Source of the DNA: Paenibacillus aceti
GTDB taxonomy: Bacteria; Bacillota; Bacilli; Paenibacillales; Paenibacillaceae
DNA: 64,000 nt
Direction: 5' to 3'
NCBI RefSeq assembly: GCF_003614185.1
Contig: NZ_KZ987724.1
Coordinates: forward strand, 2,862,171-2,926,170
The notes under the pieces are model-generated. The model was not told the DNA's origin, did no database searches, and was given only the letters and a program-made list of their open reading frames with translations. Each line of letters begins with the position of its first letter. The stretch's first letter is position 1. Shown piece after piece: positions 45,448 through 54,824 of the stretch. Position numbers and translations under genes: made by a program.

Positions 45448-45760
45448 CGTTGTCCTCCCCATCGAATTCATCAATGAGGGTATTGAAGGTCTCCTCTACG
45501 ATTTCCCACTCTTCATCGCTCTCAATCGTGTACAGTTTAAGGTCATCGCCGTCTTCCTCGTAGCGGAACGCATATACTTCTTCGCTCTCTTCATCATCAT
45601 CATGGTCTTCGGAATCCAAAGGAACGACCATCATATACTTGGCGTCGGAACCGTCAACTTCGAACTTCATAATAACTTCGAATTCTTCCTCATTTCCCTC
45701 TTCATTGGGGATATAAATAATTTCCGGTTCTTCTTCATAGCCAATACGATCTTTAGACAT
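45440..45760 (-). CDS. yrzB: DUF1292 protein (YrzB-like)
   Basis: This is a 106-residue very acidic protein (long Asp/Glu stretches near DHDDDEESEE). The DUF1292 core is FEVIMKFEVDG, KYMMVVPL, VYAFRYEEDGDDLKLYTIE and DEEWEIVEETFNTL. It corresponds to B. subtilis yrzB by family and place (alaS, yrzL, ruvX, yrzB, mltG). ATG at 45760 is preceded by GAGGGTGA. Function is not known. Confidence 0.88.
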   Translation of the reverse strand: MSKDRIGYEEEPEIIYIPNEEGNEEEFEVIMKFEVDGSDAKYMMVVPLDSEDHDDDEESEEVYAFRYEEDGDDLKLYTIESDEEWEIVEETFNTLIDEFDGEDNDD

Positions 45761-45771
45761 AGCGATCACCC

Positions 45772-46188
45772 TCACTTTTTACTCTTAGAGTCCAAATAAT
45801 TTTGCAGAATCAAGCTCGCGGCCATTTTGTCCACGACTCCCTTGCGTTTCTTCCTGCTCACATCCGCTTCGATCAGCGTTCGATGCGCTGAAACCGTAGT
45901 CAGACGTTCATCCCACAGATGTACAGGCATCTGCAACATGTCATGCAGTTGCTCCGCAAAGGCCTTGCATATTTCACCACGGGGGCCGATGGTACCATTC
46001 ATGTTCTTCGGAAGACCGACAACGACTTCTTCAACCTCATGCCGCTGTACTAGCTCGGCAATCCGCTCCAGGTCAGCCCCTTCCCTACGGCGCTCAATTA
46101 CTTCGAGCCCCTGGGCGGTCCAACCCAGCTCATCGCTGATGGCAACTCCGATCCGGGCATCCCCGTAATCAAGACCTAGAATTTTCAT
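45772..46188 (-). CDS. ruvX: RuvX/YqgF-type Holliday junction resolvase, 16S rRNA maturation
   Basis: This is a 138-residue RNase-H-like nuclease. The fold signature ILGLDYGDARIGVAISD carries the first catalytic Asp, VVGLPKNMNGTIGPR the middle motif, and WDERLTTVSAHRTL plus KMAASLILQNYLD the C-terminal acid residues. Homologues act in 16S rRNA 5' maturation and were proposed as resolvases. It lies 8 bp after the IreB-like gene and 11 bp before yrzB, in the conserved alaS group. Confidence 0.94.
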   Translation of the reverse strand: MKILGLDYGDARIGVAISDELGWTAQGLEVIERRREGADLERIAELVQRHEVEEVVVGLPKNMNGTIGPRGEICKAFAEQLHDMLQMPVHLWDERLTTVSAHRTLIEADVSRKKRKGVVDKMAASLILQNYLDSKSKK

Positions 46189-46196
46189 GACATCTC

Positions 46197-46457
46197 CTAA
46201 CGATGACCAGCCAGGTAGTATCTTACCAGTTCCTCAATCAGCTCGTCGCGCTCTTTCTTGCGAACCAGGCTTCTTGCATTATTATGCCGTGGTATGTACG
46301 CCGGATCACCCGACAGCAAATACCCGACAATCTGGTTGATCGGATTGTAATCCTTCTCCTGAAGCGCCTCATATACCGCCAGAAGAATGTCCTCTGCCGA
46401 CGCTTGCTGTTCATCACCTGTTACGTTAAACTTGACGGTTTTATCCATGGAGTCCAT
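46197..46457 (-). CDS. yrzL: IreB family regulatory protein (YrzL)
   Basis: This 86-residue protein of the former DUF965 family is strongly conserved, with [19 protein letters not shown], then [22 protein letters not shown] in parts. In enterococci IreB is a target of the kinase IreK and affects cephalosporin resistance. A Thr-rich N-terminus ([18 protein letters not shown]) fits this. GAGGTG lies five bases before the ATG. It comes between alaS and ruvX, as in many Firmicutes. Confidence 0.94.
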   Translation of the reverse strand: MDSMDKTVKFNVTGDEQQASAEDILLAVYEALQEKDYNPINQIVGYLLSGDPAYIPRHNNARSLVRKKERDELIEELVRYYLAGHR

Positions 46458-46618
46458 GACGACACCTCGCTTCCTCAGACATCCACCATCTGCCTTAATC
46501 GTCTTGATCTAATCTTACTATATCACATCACGGGCTCCATAAGTAAACATTCAACCGAATTAATAGCCCCCCAGGCATAGTTGGCTGAACTTAAAGTCAA
46601 CCAACATGAATTAGGTCT

Positions 46619-49246
46619 TTACGCCTGGGAAACGATCCATTCTTCTGCCACTTTCAGGGCTTCCTCCAATTTGGAAGCATCCTTGCCGCCGGCTTGGGCC
46701 ATATCCGGGCGACCGCCACCGCCACCGCCGCATACCGCAGCGACTTCCTTGACCAATTTGCCGGCATGCAGCCCGCGCTTCACTTCCGATTGTGGTACGA
46801 CAACCACAAAATTAATTTTATCCTGCATCGGCGCCCCAAGTACAAGCACGGCATCCGGGAGCTTGCTCTTCAGCTCATCTGCCAGACTGCGCAGCGCCTC
46901 CATGCTACCAGCCTCTACTCGTGCAGCAAGCAGCTTGGTCTCGCCGATCGTTACGACCTGACTGGTTAATGCTCCTGCCTCGATCGAGCTCAGTTTGCTC
47001 TGCAGCGATTCATTCTCGCGCTCAAGCTCCTTATACTGATGCTGCAGACCTTCAACCCGCTTCGGAACATCATTGATGTTCGACTTCAACAATCCAGCGG
47101 CCTGCTTCAGCAAATCGAGCTGATCTTCCATGAACAGATAGGCACCGCGTCCAGTTACCGCTTCGATCCGGCGTACCCCCGAACCGATCCCGCTCTCGCT
47201 AATCAGCTTGAACAAGCTGATCTCCGAGGTGTTATTGACATGACAGCCACCACATAGCTCCAGGCTGTAGTCGCCTGCTTTTACTACGCGAACGATATCG
47301 CCGTATTTCTCGCCGAACAGGGCCATTGCGCCCAGCGCTCTAGCTTCATCGATCGGCATTTGCTCAATGACGATATCCAGCGCATTCCAGATTTGCTCAT
47401 TAACTCGGCGTTCGATTACAGCAAGCTCCTCCGCGCTAATGCTGCCCAAATGGGAGAAGTCGAAGCGCAGCCGTTGCGGTTCTACCAGGGAGCCTGCTTG
47501 ATTGACATGATCGCCAAGCGTCTCTTTGAGTGCTTTATGAAGCAAGTGAGTAGCTGTGTGGTTCTTAACGATATCCCTGCGCAGCTCTTGGTTAACCTCG
47601 GCCTTCACTTCAGCGCCAACGCGTAGCTCACCGGATTGCACCGATACATGATGTACATGCTGACCGCGCGGAGCCTTGAATAATCCTTGTACTTCCGCGC
47701 TTGCCGAACCATTGGAGATGATCCCTACATCGCTAACCTGTCCGCCGCTTTCTGCATAGAAAGGCGTCTTCTCCAGAATAATCTGGCCGGTCTGCCCTGC
47801 GGACAATCCATCGACAAATGCATCCTCGAATATGATCGCCACAATTTTAGTTGTAACATTAAGCTCATTATATCCAACGAACTCCGATTTAGTCGTGAAG
47901 TCGGGGAGAACGCCCCCCTGAATATTCATGCTTGCCCCGTCATGACGAGCCGAACGGGCACGTTCACGCTGCTCCTCCATCGCGGCTTCGAAGCCCTCAC
48001 GGTCTACAGTCAGGCCGTGCTCCAGTGCGAAATCCTCCGTCAAATCGAGCGGAAAACCATAGGTATCATAGAGCTTGAAGGCATTCGCTCCATTAATAAC
48101 CGTCTCTCCTGCCGCCTTGGCTTGTGCACTCATATCAGCAAGGATTGCCAAGCCTTCGGTCAGCGTCTCATGGAAGCGTTCCTCTTCGTTATAGACGACC
48201 TTCTCGATGAATTCACGCTTCTCCACGATATCCGGATAGTAGCTTCCCATCACCTCGCCGACAGTAGCCACCAGCGTATACATGAACGGCTTGTCCAGAC
48301 CCAGCACTTTACCGTAGCGGACTGCACGGCGCAGCAAACGGCGGATAACATATCCACGGCCTTCATTAGAAGGCAGCACCCCATCGGATACAGCAAAGGT
48401 AACGGTACGGATATGGTCAGCGATCACCTTGAAGGCTACATCCTGCTCTTCATTTACTCCATATTTCAGCTTGGACAATCGAGCTGTCTCCTGAATCAGA
48501 GGCTGGAACAGGTCTGTGTCGAAGTTGGAATCCACATCCTGCAGAATCGAAGCGAAACGCTCCAGTCCTGCGCCTGTATCAATATTCTTGTTAGGAAGCG
48601 GCGTATAGCTGCCGTCCTTATTGTGATTAAATTGGGAGAATACGAGATTCCATACTTCCAGATAACGTTCATTCTCCCCGCCCGGATACATCTCCGGATC
48701 TGAAGCATCCCCCCCATAGGATTCGCCACGGTCATAGAAAATTTCCGTACAAGGCCCACATGGGCCTTCACCGATGTCCCAGAAGTTATCCTCCAGCTTG
48801 ACGATATGATCAGCCGGCAGGCCAATCTTCTCATGCCATAGCTTATAAGCTTCTTCGTCCTCAGGATAGACAGTTACCGACAGGCGGTTCGGATCGAAAC
48901 CGATCCACTCCTTGCCAGTCAGGAACTCCCAAGCCCAAGTGATCGCTTCTTCCTTGAAATAATCGCCGATGGAGAAGTTCCCCAGCATTTCAAAGAAAGT
49001 ATGATGCCGGCGCGTCTTGCCCACATTCTCGATGTCATTGGTACGGATACATTTCTGTGAGTTGGTCATGCGCGGGTTCTCCGGTTTCACCCGTCCGTCG
49101 AAATAAGGCTTGAGCGGCGCCATACCAGCGTTGATCCACAGCAGAGACGGGTCATTATGCGGTACGAGCGAAGCGCTCGGTTCAATTTTATGCCCTTTGC
49201 TGGCGAAGAACTCCAGCCATTTAGAGCGGATTTCACTTGCTTTCAT
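46619..49246 (-). CDS. alaS: Alanyl-tRNA synthetase
   Basis: This class II synthetase charges tRNA-Ala. The 875 residues match the full-length family. The order is the catalytic core (about 1-240; [34 protein letters not shown] shortened, GAGLERFA), the tRNA-recognition domain, the editing domain with [11 protein letters not shown] and the CGGCHV zinc residues, a coiled segment ([19 protein letters not shown]), and the C-Ala domain with the Gly-rich [19 protein letters not shown]-box leader lies upstream. Confidence 0.98.
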   Translation of the reverse strand: MKASEIRSKWLEFFASKGHKIEPSASLVPHNDPSLLWINAGMAPLKPYFDGRVKPENPRMTNSQKCIRTNDIENVGKTRRHHTFFEMLGNFSIGDYFKEEAITWAWEFLTGKEWIGFDPNRLSVTVYPEDEEAYKLWHEKIGLPADHIVKLEDNFWDIGEGPCGPCTEIFYDRGESYGGDASDPEMYPGGENERYLEVWNLVFSQFNHNKDGSYTPLPNKNIDTGAGLERFASILQDVDSNFDTDLFQPLIQETARLSKLKYGVNEEQDVAFKVIADHIRTVTFAVSDGVLPSNEGRGYVIRRLLRRAVRYGKVLGLDKPFMYTLVATVGEVMGSYYPDIVEKREFIEKVVYNEEERFHETLTEGLAILADMSAQAKAAGETVINGANAFKLYDTYGFPLDLTEDFALEHGLTVDREGFEAAMEEQRERARSARHDGASMNIQGGVLPDFTTKSEFVGYNELNVTTKIVAIIFEDAFVDGLSAGQTGQIILEKTPFYAESGGQVSDVGIISNGSASAEVQGLFKAPRGQHVHHVSVQSGELRVGAEVKAEVNQELRRDIVKNHTATHLLHKALKETLGDHVNQAGSLVEPQRLRFDFSHLGSISAEELAVIERRVNEQIWNALDIVIEQMPIDEARALGAMALFGEKYGDIVRVVKAGDYSLELCGGCHVNNTSEISLFKLISESGIGSGVRRIEAVTGRGAYLFMEDQLDLLKQAAGLLKSNINDVPKRVEGLQHQYKELERENESLQSKLSSIEAGALTSQVVTIGETKLLAARVEAGSMEALRSLADELKSKLPDAVLVLGAPMQDKINFVVVVPQSEVKRGLHAGKLVKEVAAVCGGGGGGRPDMAQAGGKDASKLEEALKVAEEWIVSQA

Positions 49247-49326
49247 TACTACTCCTCCTAATTAATAAACGTTTTGAATGGCTTGTTTGCTACAGTTATT
49301 GTTAAATAATTGTGAAATGTGAAAAA

Positions 49327-49675
49327 CAAAAAACGCCCTCTGAAATTCAGGGACGATTTGATCGCGGTACCACCCTGGTTATCGCTAGAGCTTCTAAAGT
49401 TTCATAGTTTCAGCTTCTGGCGATCGCCTTGTCGATCCGATAACGGGGATCTGCCGGTGAATTTGTACTCACACTCCGAAATCAGCTTTCCATCCACACG
49501 TATTTCGGGTTCTTCCAGCCAGCACTCTTCAGATGCCCTTCCAGCGGCATTTCAAGAGTGAAGGAACCCTTCTCTGCTAAATCCGTCTGCGGATGTACTT
49601 CATTTCATCAACGCTTTGCATGTTATATTCAGGGAAGCAGTTCCCCTGATGTAAGACATAGCTCTCAAACATAAT
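49327..49675 (-). promoter_or_regulatory. T-box riboswitch of alaS
   Basis: The T-box core AGGGTGGTACCGCG is at 49376-49363 (minus strand), followed by a terminator stem (about 49355-49334) and TTTTTTG. The 5' end has the usual GCGTTGATGA then AGTAC of stem I. GCT in GGAAAGCTGATTT (49486-49484) is the likely Ala specifier codon. Uncharged tRNA-Ala should favour read-through. Confidence 0.93.
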
Positions 49676-49681
49676 ATTATA

Positions 49682-49710
49682 AGTATATAAGGCGGTAATC
49701 TCTATGTCAA
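49682..49710 (-). promoter_or_regulatory. SigA promoter of the alaS leader
   Basis: On the minus strand TTGACA (49710-49705), 17 bases, TATACT (49687-49682). This gives an alaS leader of about 430 bases. Confidence 0.85.
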
Positions 49711-49790
49711 TGCAGCTTGATTAGCCCAGTCATATCTCCAGTGGATACATTGGCAAGGTTATTGATCGACGGATGGAGGCCACCAACTTT

Positions 49791-49830
49791 TAACGAATCT
49801 AGGTATTGCTATTGCTTCAAAAAGAGCGAA
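49791..49830. repeat. Partial copy of the TAACGAAAC interspersed repeat
   Basis: TAACGAATC, TAGGTATTGCTATT and TCAAAAAGAGCGA align with the left 50 bases of the copy at 59673. The rest of the element is absent. Confidence 0.65.
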
Positions 49831-49908
49831 GGAACCTTCAACTACAGCCGCGTTGTTGTATGAAGCAAGATGTCATCTCCAGCAGCTGCTTATATCCGGT
49901 TCCTTCGC
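49818..49908 (-). terminator. Terminator after rbsB, built partly from a repeat copy
   Basis: GGTTCCTTCGC (49898-49908) pairs perfectly with GCGAAGGAACC (49826-49836). The loop is about 60 bases. On the minus strand the stem is followed by TCTTTTTG, which lies inside the repeat-like segment. It comes about 37 bp after the rbsB stop. Confidence 0.7.
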
Positions 49909-49944
49909 ATCTTCTCTAATTACAGTCTCTCTATATAAATATCT

Positions 49945-50892
49945 CTATTTTTGGGTTACAAGCTCCAATTCAACTGGAACCGACACATCAACTTTTTCTC
50001 CGCCGGCAACCTTCACCGCTGTCTCAATCGCTTGTTGACCGATCAGCTCCGGCTTCTGTGCTACTGTAGCAGCCATTGTACCTTCATTTACCGCATTGAC
50101 AGCATCATCCGTCGCATCGAAGCCGACCACGACGATTCCTGTTTTACCTGCAGCTTCAATCGCTTGCAAGGCACCGAGCGCCATTTCATCATTATGGGCG
50201 AAGACCGCTTGAACATCGCTGTTGCTCTGCAGAATATTCTCCATAACGGTCAGACCCTTAGCCCGGTCAAAATCCGCTGGCTGAGATGCAACCACCTTCA
50301 CACCGTCTTTGCCATCGACCGCTTCATGGAAGCCTTGGCCGCGGTCCCGTGCTGCCGAAGTACCGGCAATCCCTTGCAATTCAACGATGTTCCCTTTGCC
50401 GCCGAGCGCATCGAGAATATAATCGCCGGCCATTTTACCACCAGCCACGTTATCGGAAGCGATATGCGATACCACTGTACCGCCATTTGCTGCACGGTCA
50501 ACCGTAATGACTGGAATATTGGCATTGTTCGCCGATTCAACAGCTGTAACGATCGCATCACTGTCCGTCGGGTTGATCAGAATCACGTCAACCTTCTGTT
50601 GGATCAAATCCTCGATCCCCCCGATTTGCTTGGAGGTATCATCCTGTGCATCGACGACGATCAGATCAGCACCCATCTCTTTTGCCGCCTTCTCAGCGCC
50701 CTGTCTTAGGGTAACGAAGAATGGATTGTTCTGTGTTGAGATCGAAAGACCGATCTTAATTGTACCTTTGTTACCTTCATTACCGGCGTTTCCGGATTTT
50801 TCTGCCGTGCCGCCTTCATTTCCTGTCGTACATGCCGTTAGCATCAGAAATGCTGCAAGAAGAAGCGTCCATGTGAAAGCAAATTTTTTCAT
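49945..50892 (-). CDS. rbsB: Ribose ABC transporter substrate-binding lipoprotein
   Basis: This 315-residue extracellular ribose-binding protein is anchored by lipid. The signal peptide ends in the lipobox LTAC. The mature part has the periplasmic-binding fold, with IKIGLSISTQNNPFFVTLRQG, LINPTDSDAIVTAVE, VITVDRAANGGTVVSHIASDN and VVGFDATDDAVNAV. It delivers ribose to RbsC/RbsA. It is the last gene of rbsRKDACB; the order is R-K-D-A-C-B as in B. subtilis. Confidence 0.96.
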   Translation of the reverse strand: MKKFAFTWTLLLAAFLMLTACTTGNEGGTAEKSGNAGNEGNKGTIKIGLSISTQNNPFFVTLRQGAEKAAKEMGADLIVVDAQDDTSKQIGGIEDLIQQKVDVILINPTDSDAIVTAVESANNANIPVITVDRAANGGTVVSHIASDNVAGGKMAGDYILDALGGKGNIVELQGIAGTSAARDRGQGFHEAVDGKDGVKVVASQPADFDRAKGLTVMENILQSNSDVQAVFAHNDEMALGALQAIEAAGKTGIVVVGFDATDDAVNAVNEGTMAATVAQKPELIGQQAIETAVKVAGGEKVDVSVPVELELVTQK

Positions 50893-50918
50893 GTACTTTA
50901 GTCCCCTTTACCTTTGAA

Positions 50919-51878
50919 TTAGGCTGTTCTTTTCTTAGAACGATCGAGAAGCACTGCAATTAGAATGACCAGACCCTTTACAACTTGTTGATAGAACGAA
51001 GACACATTCAGCAAATTCAGACCATTGTTCAGTACGCCGATAATCACCGCACCAATCAATGTTCCTACAACCCAGCCCTTGCCGCCGGACAAGCTGGTTC
51101 CGCCGAGCACGACCGCCGCGATGGCGTCCAGCTCATAAGAAGCACCTGCCGTCGGTTGAGCGGAGTTAAGCCGCGATGTCAACACGATGCCGCTGATCGC
51201 TGCCAGCAAGCCGCTGATCGAATAGACCAGCACTTTCACTTTAGTGGTACTAATCCCGGATAGCCATGTCGCCTCCTCGTTACTTCCGACCGCGTAGACA
51301 CGCCGTCCGAAGGTAGTATGTTTTAAAACAATGTATACAACTGCAAACGCAACAACCATCCAGATAATCGGGGTTGGAATTTGCAGAAAATACCCTTTGC
51401 CCAGTAAGGCGAAATCCTTGTTCAACCCGGTAATCGGCTTCCCGTCCGTATATACGAGGGTCAAGCCGCGGAAGATCGTCATCGTAGCCAACGTTACAAT
51501 GAATGGAGCCAACCGGCCTTTAGCCACGATGAAGCCGTTAATAGCCCCCATGATCAGCCCGGCTCCAAGTCCGATCAGCACTGCCAGCCAAGTGTCCATG
51601 CCTCCAGCCATCATCCCTGCTGTCAGAGCGCTGGATAAGGCGAGAATGGAACCGACCGACAGATCGATGCCACCGGTTAAGATAACGAAGGTCATACCGA
51701 AGGCAATCAAGGCATTGATCGATACCTGACGCAGTACATTTAGCAAATTTTTGACCGTCAAGAAATTATCCGCCGAGATCGCCAGCACCACTATAATTAA
51801 CAACAGACCAATCAGCGAGCCTATCCCTTGCAGCTTGACCCGTTTCTGTTTTTGAACATCTCCCGCTTTAGCTCGCAT
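50919..51878 (-). CDS. rbsC: Ribose ABC transporter permease
   Basis: This is a 319-residue inner-membrane permease with eight to ten hydrophobic segments. FVILTGGIDLSVGSILALS and the conserved GGTSLSGGKGWVVGTLIGA are BPD-transporter-2 family signatures. The start overlaps the rbsA stop by 11 bases, so the two are coupled. It ends in a short basic tail (LLDRSKKRTA). Confidence 0.96.
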   Translation of the reverse strand: MRAKAGDVQKQKRVKLQGIGSLIGLLLIIVVLAISADNFLTVKNLLNVLRQVSINALIAFGMTFVILTGGIDLSVGSILALSSALTAGMMAGGMDTWLAVLIGLGAGLIMGAINGFIVAKGRLAPFIVTLATMTIFRGLTLVYTDGKPITGLNKDFALLGKGYFLQIPTPIIWMVVAFAVVYIVLKHTTFGRRVYAVGSNEEATWLSGISTTKVKVLVYSISGLLAAISGIVLTSRLNSAQPTAGASYELDAIAAVVLGGTSLSGGKGWVVGTLIGAVIIGVLNNGLNLLNVSSFYQQVVKGLVILIAVLLDRSKKRTA

Positions 51879-53391
51879 GCTGTTCTCCTCCTCCTGTAGC
51901 GCACTTCATTATTTTCTCCTGAGTAGCCTCTTCCCTATTAAAATGCCCCGTTAATTTCCCTTCACGCATAACGAGGATGCGGTCGCTCATTCCCAGCACC
52001 TCCGGAAGCTCGGAGGAGATCATCAGGATCGCCACCCCTTCCGAGGCCAGCCGGTTCATCAAATCATAAATTTCTTTCTTGGCACCGATGTCAACACCCC
52101 GAGTCGGTTCATCCAGAATGAATACCTCAGGCTTCGTCGCCAGCCATTTGCCGATAACGACCTTCTGTTGATTACCTCCGCTAAGCGAGCCAACCTCTTG
52201 ACCGCTGTTGGGTGTCTTGATCCGTAGACTGGTGATCATCGATTCCGCGAGCTCATCCTCTTTGGTATCGTTCAGGAAGCCCAGTTTAGAAACCGCTGCC
52301 AAACTCGTCATGCCCAGATTGTCGCGAACGGACATCGACAGGATCAAGCCTTCATCCTTCCTGTCCTCGGTCACCAAAGCCAAGCCCGCGCGGATCGCAT
52401 CCATCGGCTTGCGAATCTGAACTGGCTTGCCCTGCAGGATGATCTGGCCGCTATCGACGGGTGTAACACCGAACAGCGCTTTGGCAAGCTCTGTCCGCCC
52501 TGCCCCCATCAACCCGGCAATGCCGACGATTTCGCCAGCTCTGACCGAGAAGGAGATGTCGTGCAGAACCCCTTTTTGCGATAGATTCTCGACCTTCAGC
52601 TTCTCTTCGCCAAACTCGATCTCTACCTTCGGGAAACGGTCCTTGATCTCCCGTCCCACCATCATCTTCACGATTTGATCCATATCGGTATGGGCCACTT
52701 CCTCCGTGCCCACGTATCTTCCATCCCTCATGACAGTAATCCGGTCGCAAATCCGGAAGATTTCCTCCATCCGGTGGGAAATGTAGATCATGCCTACTCC
52801 CCGTTCCTTCAGAGAGAGGATGACCTGGAACAACCCTTCAATCTCCCGGTCGGTCAGCGCAGCGGTAGGCTCATCGAGCACCAATATTTCCGTGTTCATC
52901 GAAAGCGCTTTCGCAATTTCTACCAATTGCTGCTGACCAACAGACAAATCCCCAACCAATGTCTCCGGATGAATCTCCAGCCCTAACTGAGACAGATAGC
53001 GAACCGATTCCTGCTTCATCTTCACCCAGCGGATCAAACGGGTTGGGCCGAAGGTGAACTCCCTGCCCAGGAAAATATTCTCCATGACCGTCAGATGCGG
53101 AATCAGGTTCAATTCCTGGTGAATCATCACGATTCCAAGCTCCTGAGCGGCGGAAGGAGAAGAGATGGATTGCTCCGTTCCCTTGATCCGCACCGTCCCG
53201 TTATCTCTGGAGTAAATGCCGTTAAGGATCTTCATCAGGGTGGACTTCCCCGCGCCATTCTCGCCCATTAACGCATGGACTTCTCCGGCCTCCAGTGAGA
53301 ACTGGACCTGCTCCAACACTTTTACACCAGAGAAGCTCTTGTCGATATCCTTCATTTCCAACAGTGGCGTGTTCAACTTCATGACCTCCAT
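51868..53391 (-). CDS. rbsA: Ribose ABC transporter ATPase (two ABC domains)
   Basis: This is a 507-residue ATPase with two fused ABC domains. The first has Walker A GENGAGKSTLMK, signature LSVGQQQLVEIAKAL and Walker B ILVLDEPTAAL. The second has a degenerate Walker A (GLMGAGRTELAK), signature SGGNQQKVVIGKWL and Walker B VFILDEPTRG. This asymmetry is normal for sugar importers. The exact start is uncertain: ATG at 53391, a second ATG at 53382 very close to GGAGG, and an in-frame TTG at 53376 spaced eight bases from GGAGG. Confidence 0.95.
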   Translation of the reverse strand: MEVMKLNTPLLEMKDIDKSFSGVKVLEQVQFSLEAGEVHALMGENGAGKSTLMKILNGIYSRDNGTVRIKGTEQSISSPSAAQELGIVMIHQELNLIPHLTVMENIFLGREFTFGPTRLIRWVKMKQESVRYLSQLGLEIHPETLVGDLSVGQQQLVEIAKALSMNTEILVLDEPTAALTDREIEGLFQVILSLKERGVGMIYISHRMEEIFRICDRITVMRDGRYVGTEEVAHTDMDQIVKMMVGREIKDRFPKVEIEFGEEKLKVENLSQKGVLHDISFSVRAGEIVGIAGLMGAGRTELAKALFGVTPVDSGQIILQGKPVQIRKPMDAIRAGLALVTEDRKDEGLILSMSVRDNLGMTSLAAVSKLGFLNDTKEDELAESMITSLRIKTPNSGQEVGSLSGGNQQKVVIGKWLATKPEVFILDEPTRGVDIGAKKEIYDLMNRLASEGVAILMISSELPEVLGMSDRILVMREGKLTGHFNREEATQEKIMKCATGGGEQHAS

Positions 53392-53413
53392 TCTTCCTGA
53401 AATTTATTCTGGC

Positions 53414-53809
53414 TCAAAATACGACGCCAGCATGCAAAATAACGTTAGCATAAGGAGTGAATTCCCCGGTCCGAATGACCGCCTTGGCCTTCCCCATCAT
53501 TAGCTTGAACTGCTCATGAGGAAGAGTCTCCTCAAGCGCAGGATTCAGCAATTTCTCTGTCTCCTGATACAGCTCTGGACTGATGTCTTTCATCTCAGTA
53601 GCGACTGTATAGCGTTCCACCTGTAATTCCTCCAGAATCGTCTCCAGAGTCTCCAAATATCCCGGCACGCCTCTCTTCAAGGCCAAATCGATCCTTCTTA
53701 CGCCGACAGGAATCGGCAGCCCGCTATCGCCAATGACTATCGTATCTGTATGCCCCAGCTCACTGATTACTCTTGATAGCTCACTATTGATAACCCCGAT
53801 CTTCTTCAT
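53414..53809 (-). CDS. rbsD: D-ribose pyranase
   Basis: This is a 131-residue enzyme that interconverts pyranose and furanose forms of ribose so that RbsK can use it. The catalytic His is in ISELGHTDTIVIGDSGLPIP (H20). Further motifs are VRRIDLALKRGVPG and IRTGEFTPYANVIL. It lies six bp after rbsK. Confidence 0.97.
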   Translation of the reverse strand: MKKIGVINSELSRVISELGHTDTIVIGDSGLPIPVGVRRIDLALKRGVPGYLETLETILEELQVERYTVATEMKDISPELYQETEKLLNPALEETLPHEQFKLMMGKAKAVIRTGEFTPYANVILHAGVVF

Positions 53810-53815
53810 GTCCGT

Positions 53816-54757
53816 CTATTCCCCTATCTGCTGATGTTCTGCTGCGAAACCTCTTGCTTCCTCTTCAGTAGGCATACCTGTCTGGGCGCCGAATTTGGTC
53901 ACGGCAAGTGCGGATACAATCGCCGCATAGTCAACCGCCTCACGCAGGCTTCGCCCGCTTGCGATAGATACGGCCAAACCGGCATTGTAGCAATCCCCCG
54001 CTCCTGTAGTATCTACCACCGGCACTTTATAACCCGGAATGATGCATGCCTTACCTTCATCATCAAGATAAGCCGAGCCAGCTTCCCCTAGTGTCGTAAT
54101 CACTTGAGCCGCTCCCTTCGCCTTCATGCGAAGCATCGCAGGCTCCAGCGCCTCCCCTTCCGCATCCAGCCCCGAATAGCGGCTAAGCTCGGTACGGTTC
54201 GGCGTAATATAGTCAACATAAGCGAATAATTCATCCGGCAGCGGCTTGGCTGGCGCAGGGTTGAGCACGACAATCTTGCCGAGCGCTTTGGCCTTCTGCG
54301 CTGCATAGAATACCGTCTCTACCGGAATCTCCAGCTGTAGCAAGACGATGTCCGCTTGCTTCAGCTTCGCTTCATGCCGGTCGATATCAGCCGGCTCCAC
54401 CTGATTATTCGCGCCAGGGACGACCACGATGCTGTTATCGCCTTCAGCGACATAGATCGAAGCGACCCCTGTCGTCACTCCGTCCAGGCGTTTCACGCCA
54501 TCCACATCGACGCCGTCTTGCTGCAAGGAGTGGATAAGCTCCTCACCGAAGGCGTCGCTGCCAACTGCCCCGATCATCGCTGTCTCTGCTCCCAACCGTG
54601 CTGCGGCGACAGCCTGATTCGCGCCTTTGCCGCCAGGAAGGAAGCGAACCCGCTCACCCGACAAAGTCTCGCCCACCTGGGGATAGCGCTCGGTCTCCAC
54701 AACAATATCCATATTTAAACTGCCGATAACTACCACTCTAGTTTTATCCATATGCAT
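53816..54757 (-). CDS. rbsK: Ribokinase
   Basis: This 313-residue PfkB-family kinase makes ribose-5-phosphate. Signatures are GSLNMDIVVETERYPQVGET, the glycine-rich LPGGKGANQAVAAARLG, and the PfkB signature DTTGAGDCYNAGLAV with the catalytic Asp. It follows rbsR by 67 bp. Confidence 0.97.
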   Translation of the reverse strand: MHMDKTRVVVIGSLNMDIVVETERYPQVGETLSGERVRFLPGGKGANQAVAAARLGAETAMIGAVGSDAFGEELIHSLQQDGVDVDGVKRLDGVTTGVASIYVAEGDNSIVVVPGANNQVEPADIDRHEAKLKQADIVLLQLEIPVETVFYAAQKAKALGKIVVLNPAPAKPLPDELFAYVDYITPNRTELSRYSGLDAEGEALEPAMLRMKAKGAAQVITTLGEAGSAYLDDEGKACIIPGYKVPVVDTTGAGDCYNAGLAVSIASGRSLREAVDYAAIVSALAVTKFGAQTGMPTEEEARGFAAEHQQIGE

Positions 54758-54824
54758 TCAATCCTTCTTGAGCTTTATTGAAGAGCTTAGTTACGCCAGA
54801 TGCCAGTTCGATGACGATTCGCGC

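Noticed and set aside
47687-48703. 338-codon plus-strand frame opposite alaS
   Set aside because: Antisense shadow of alanyl-tRNA synthetase.
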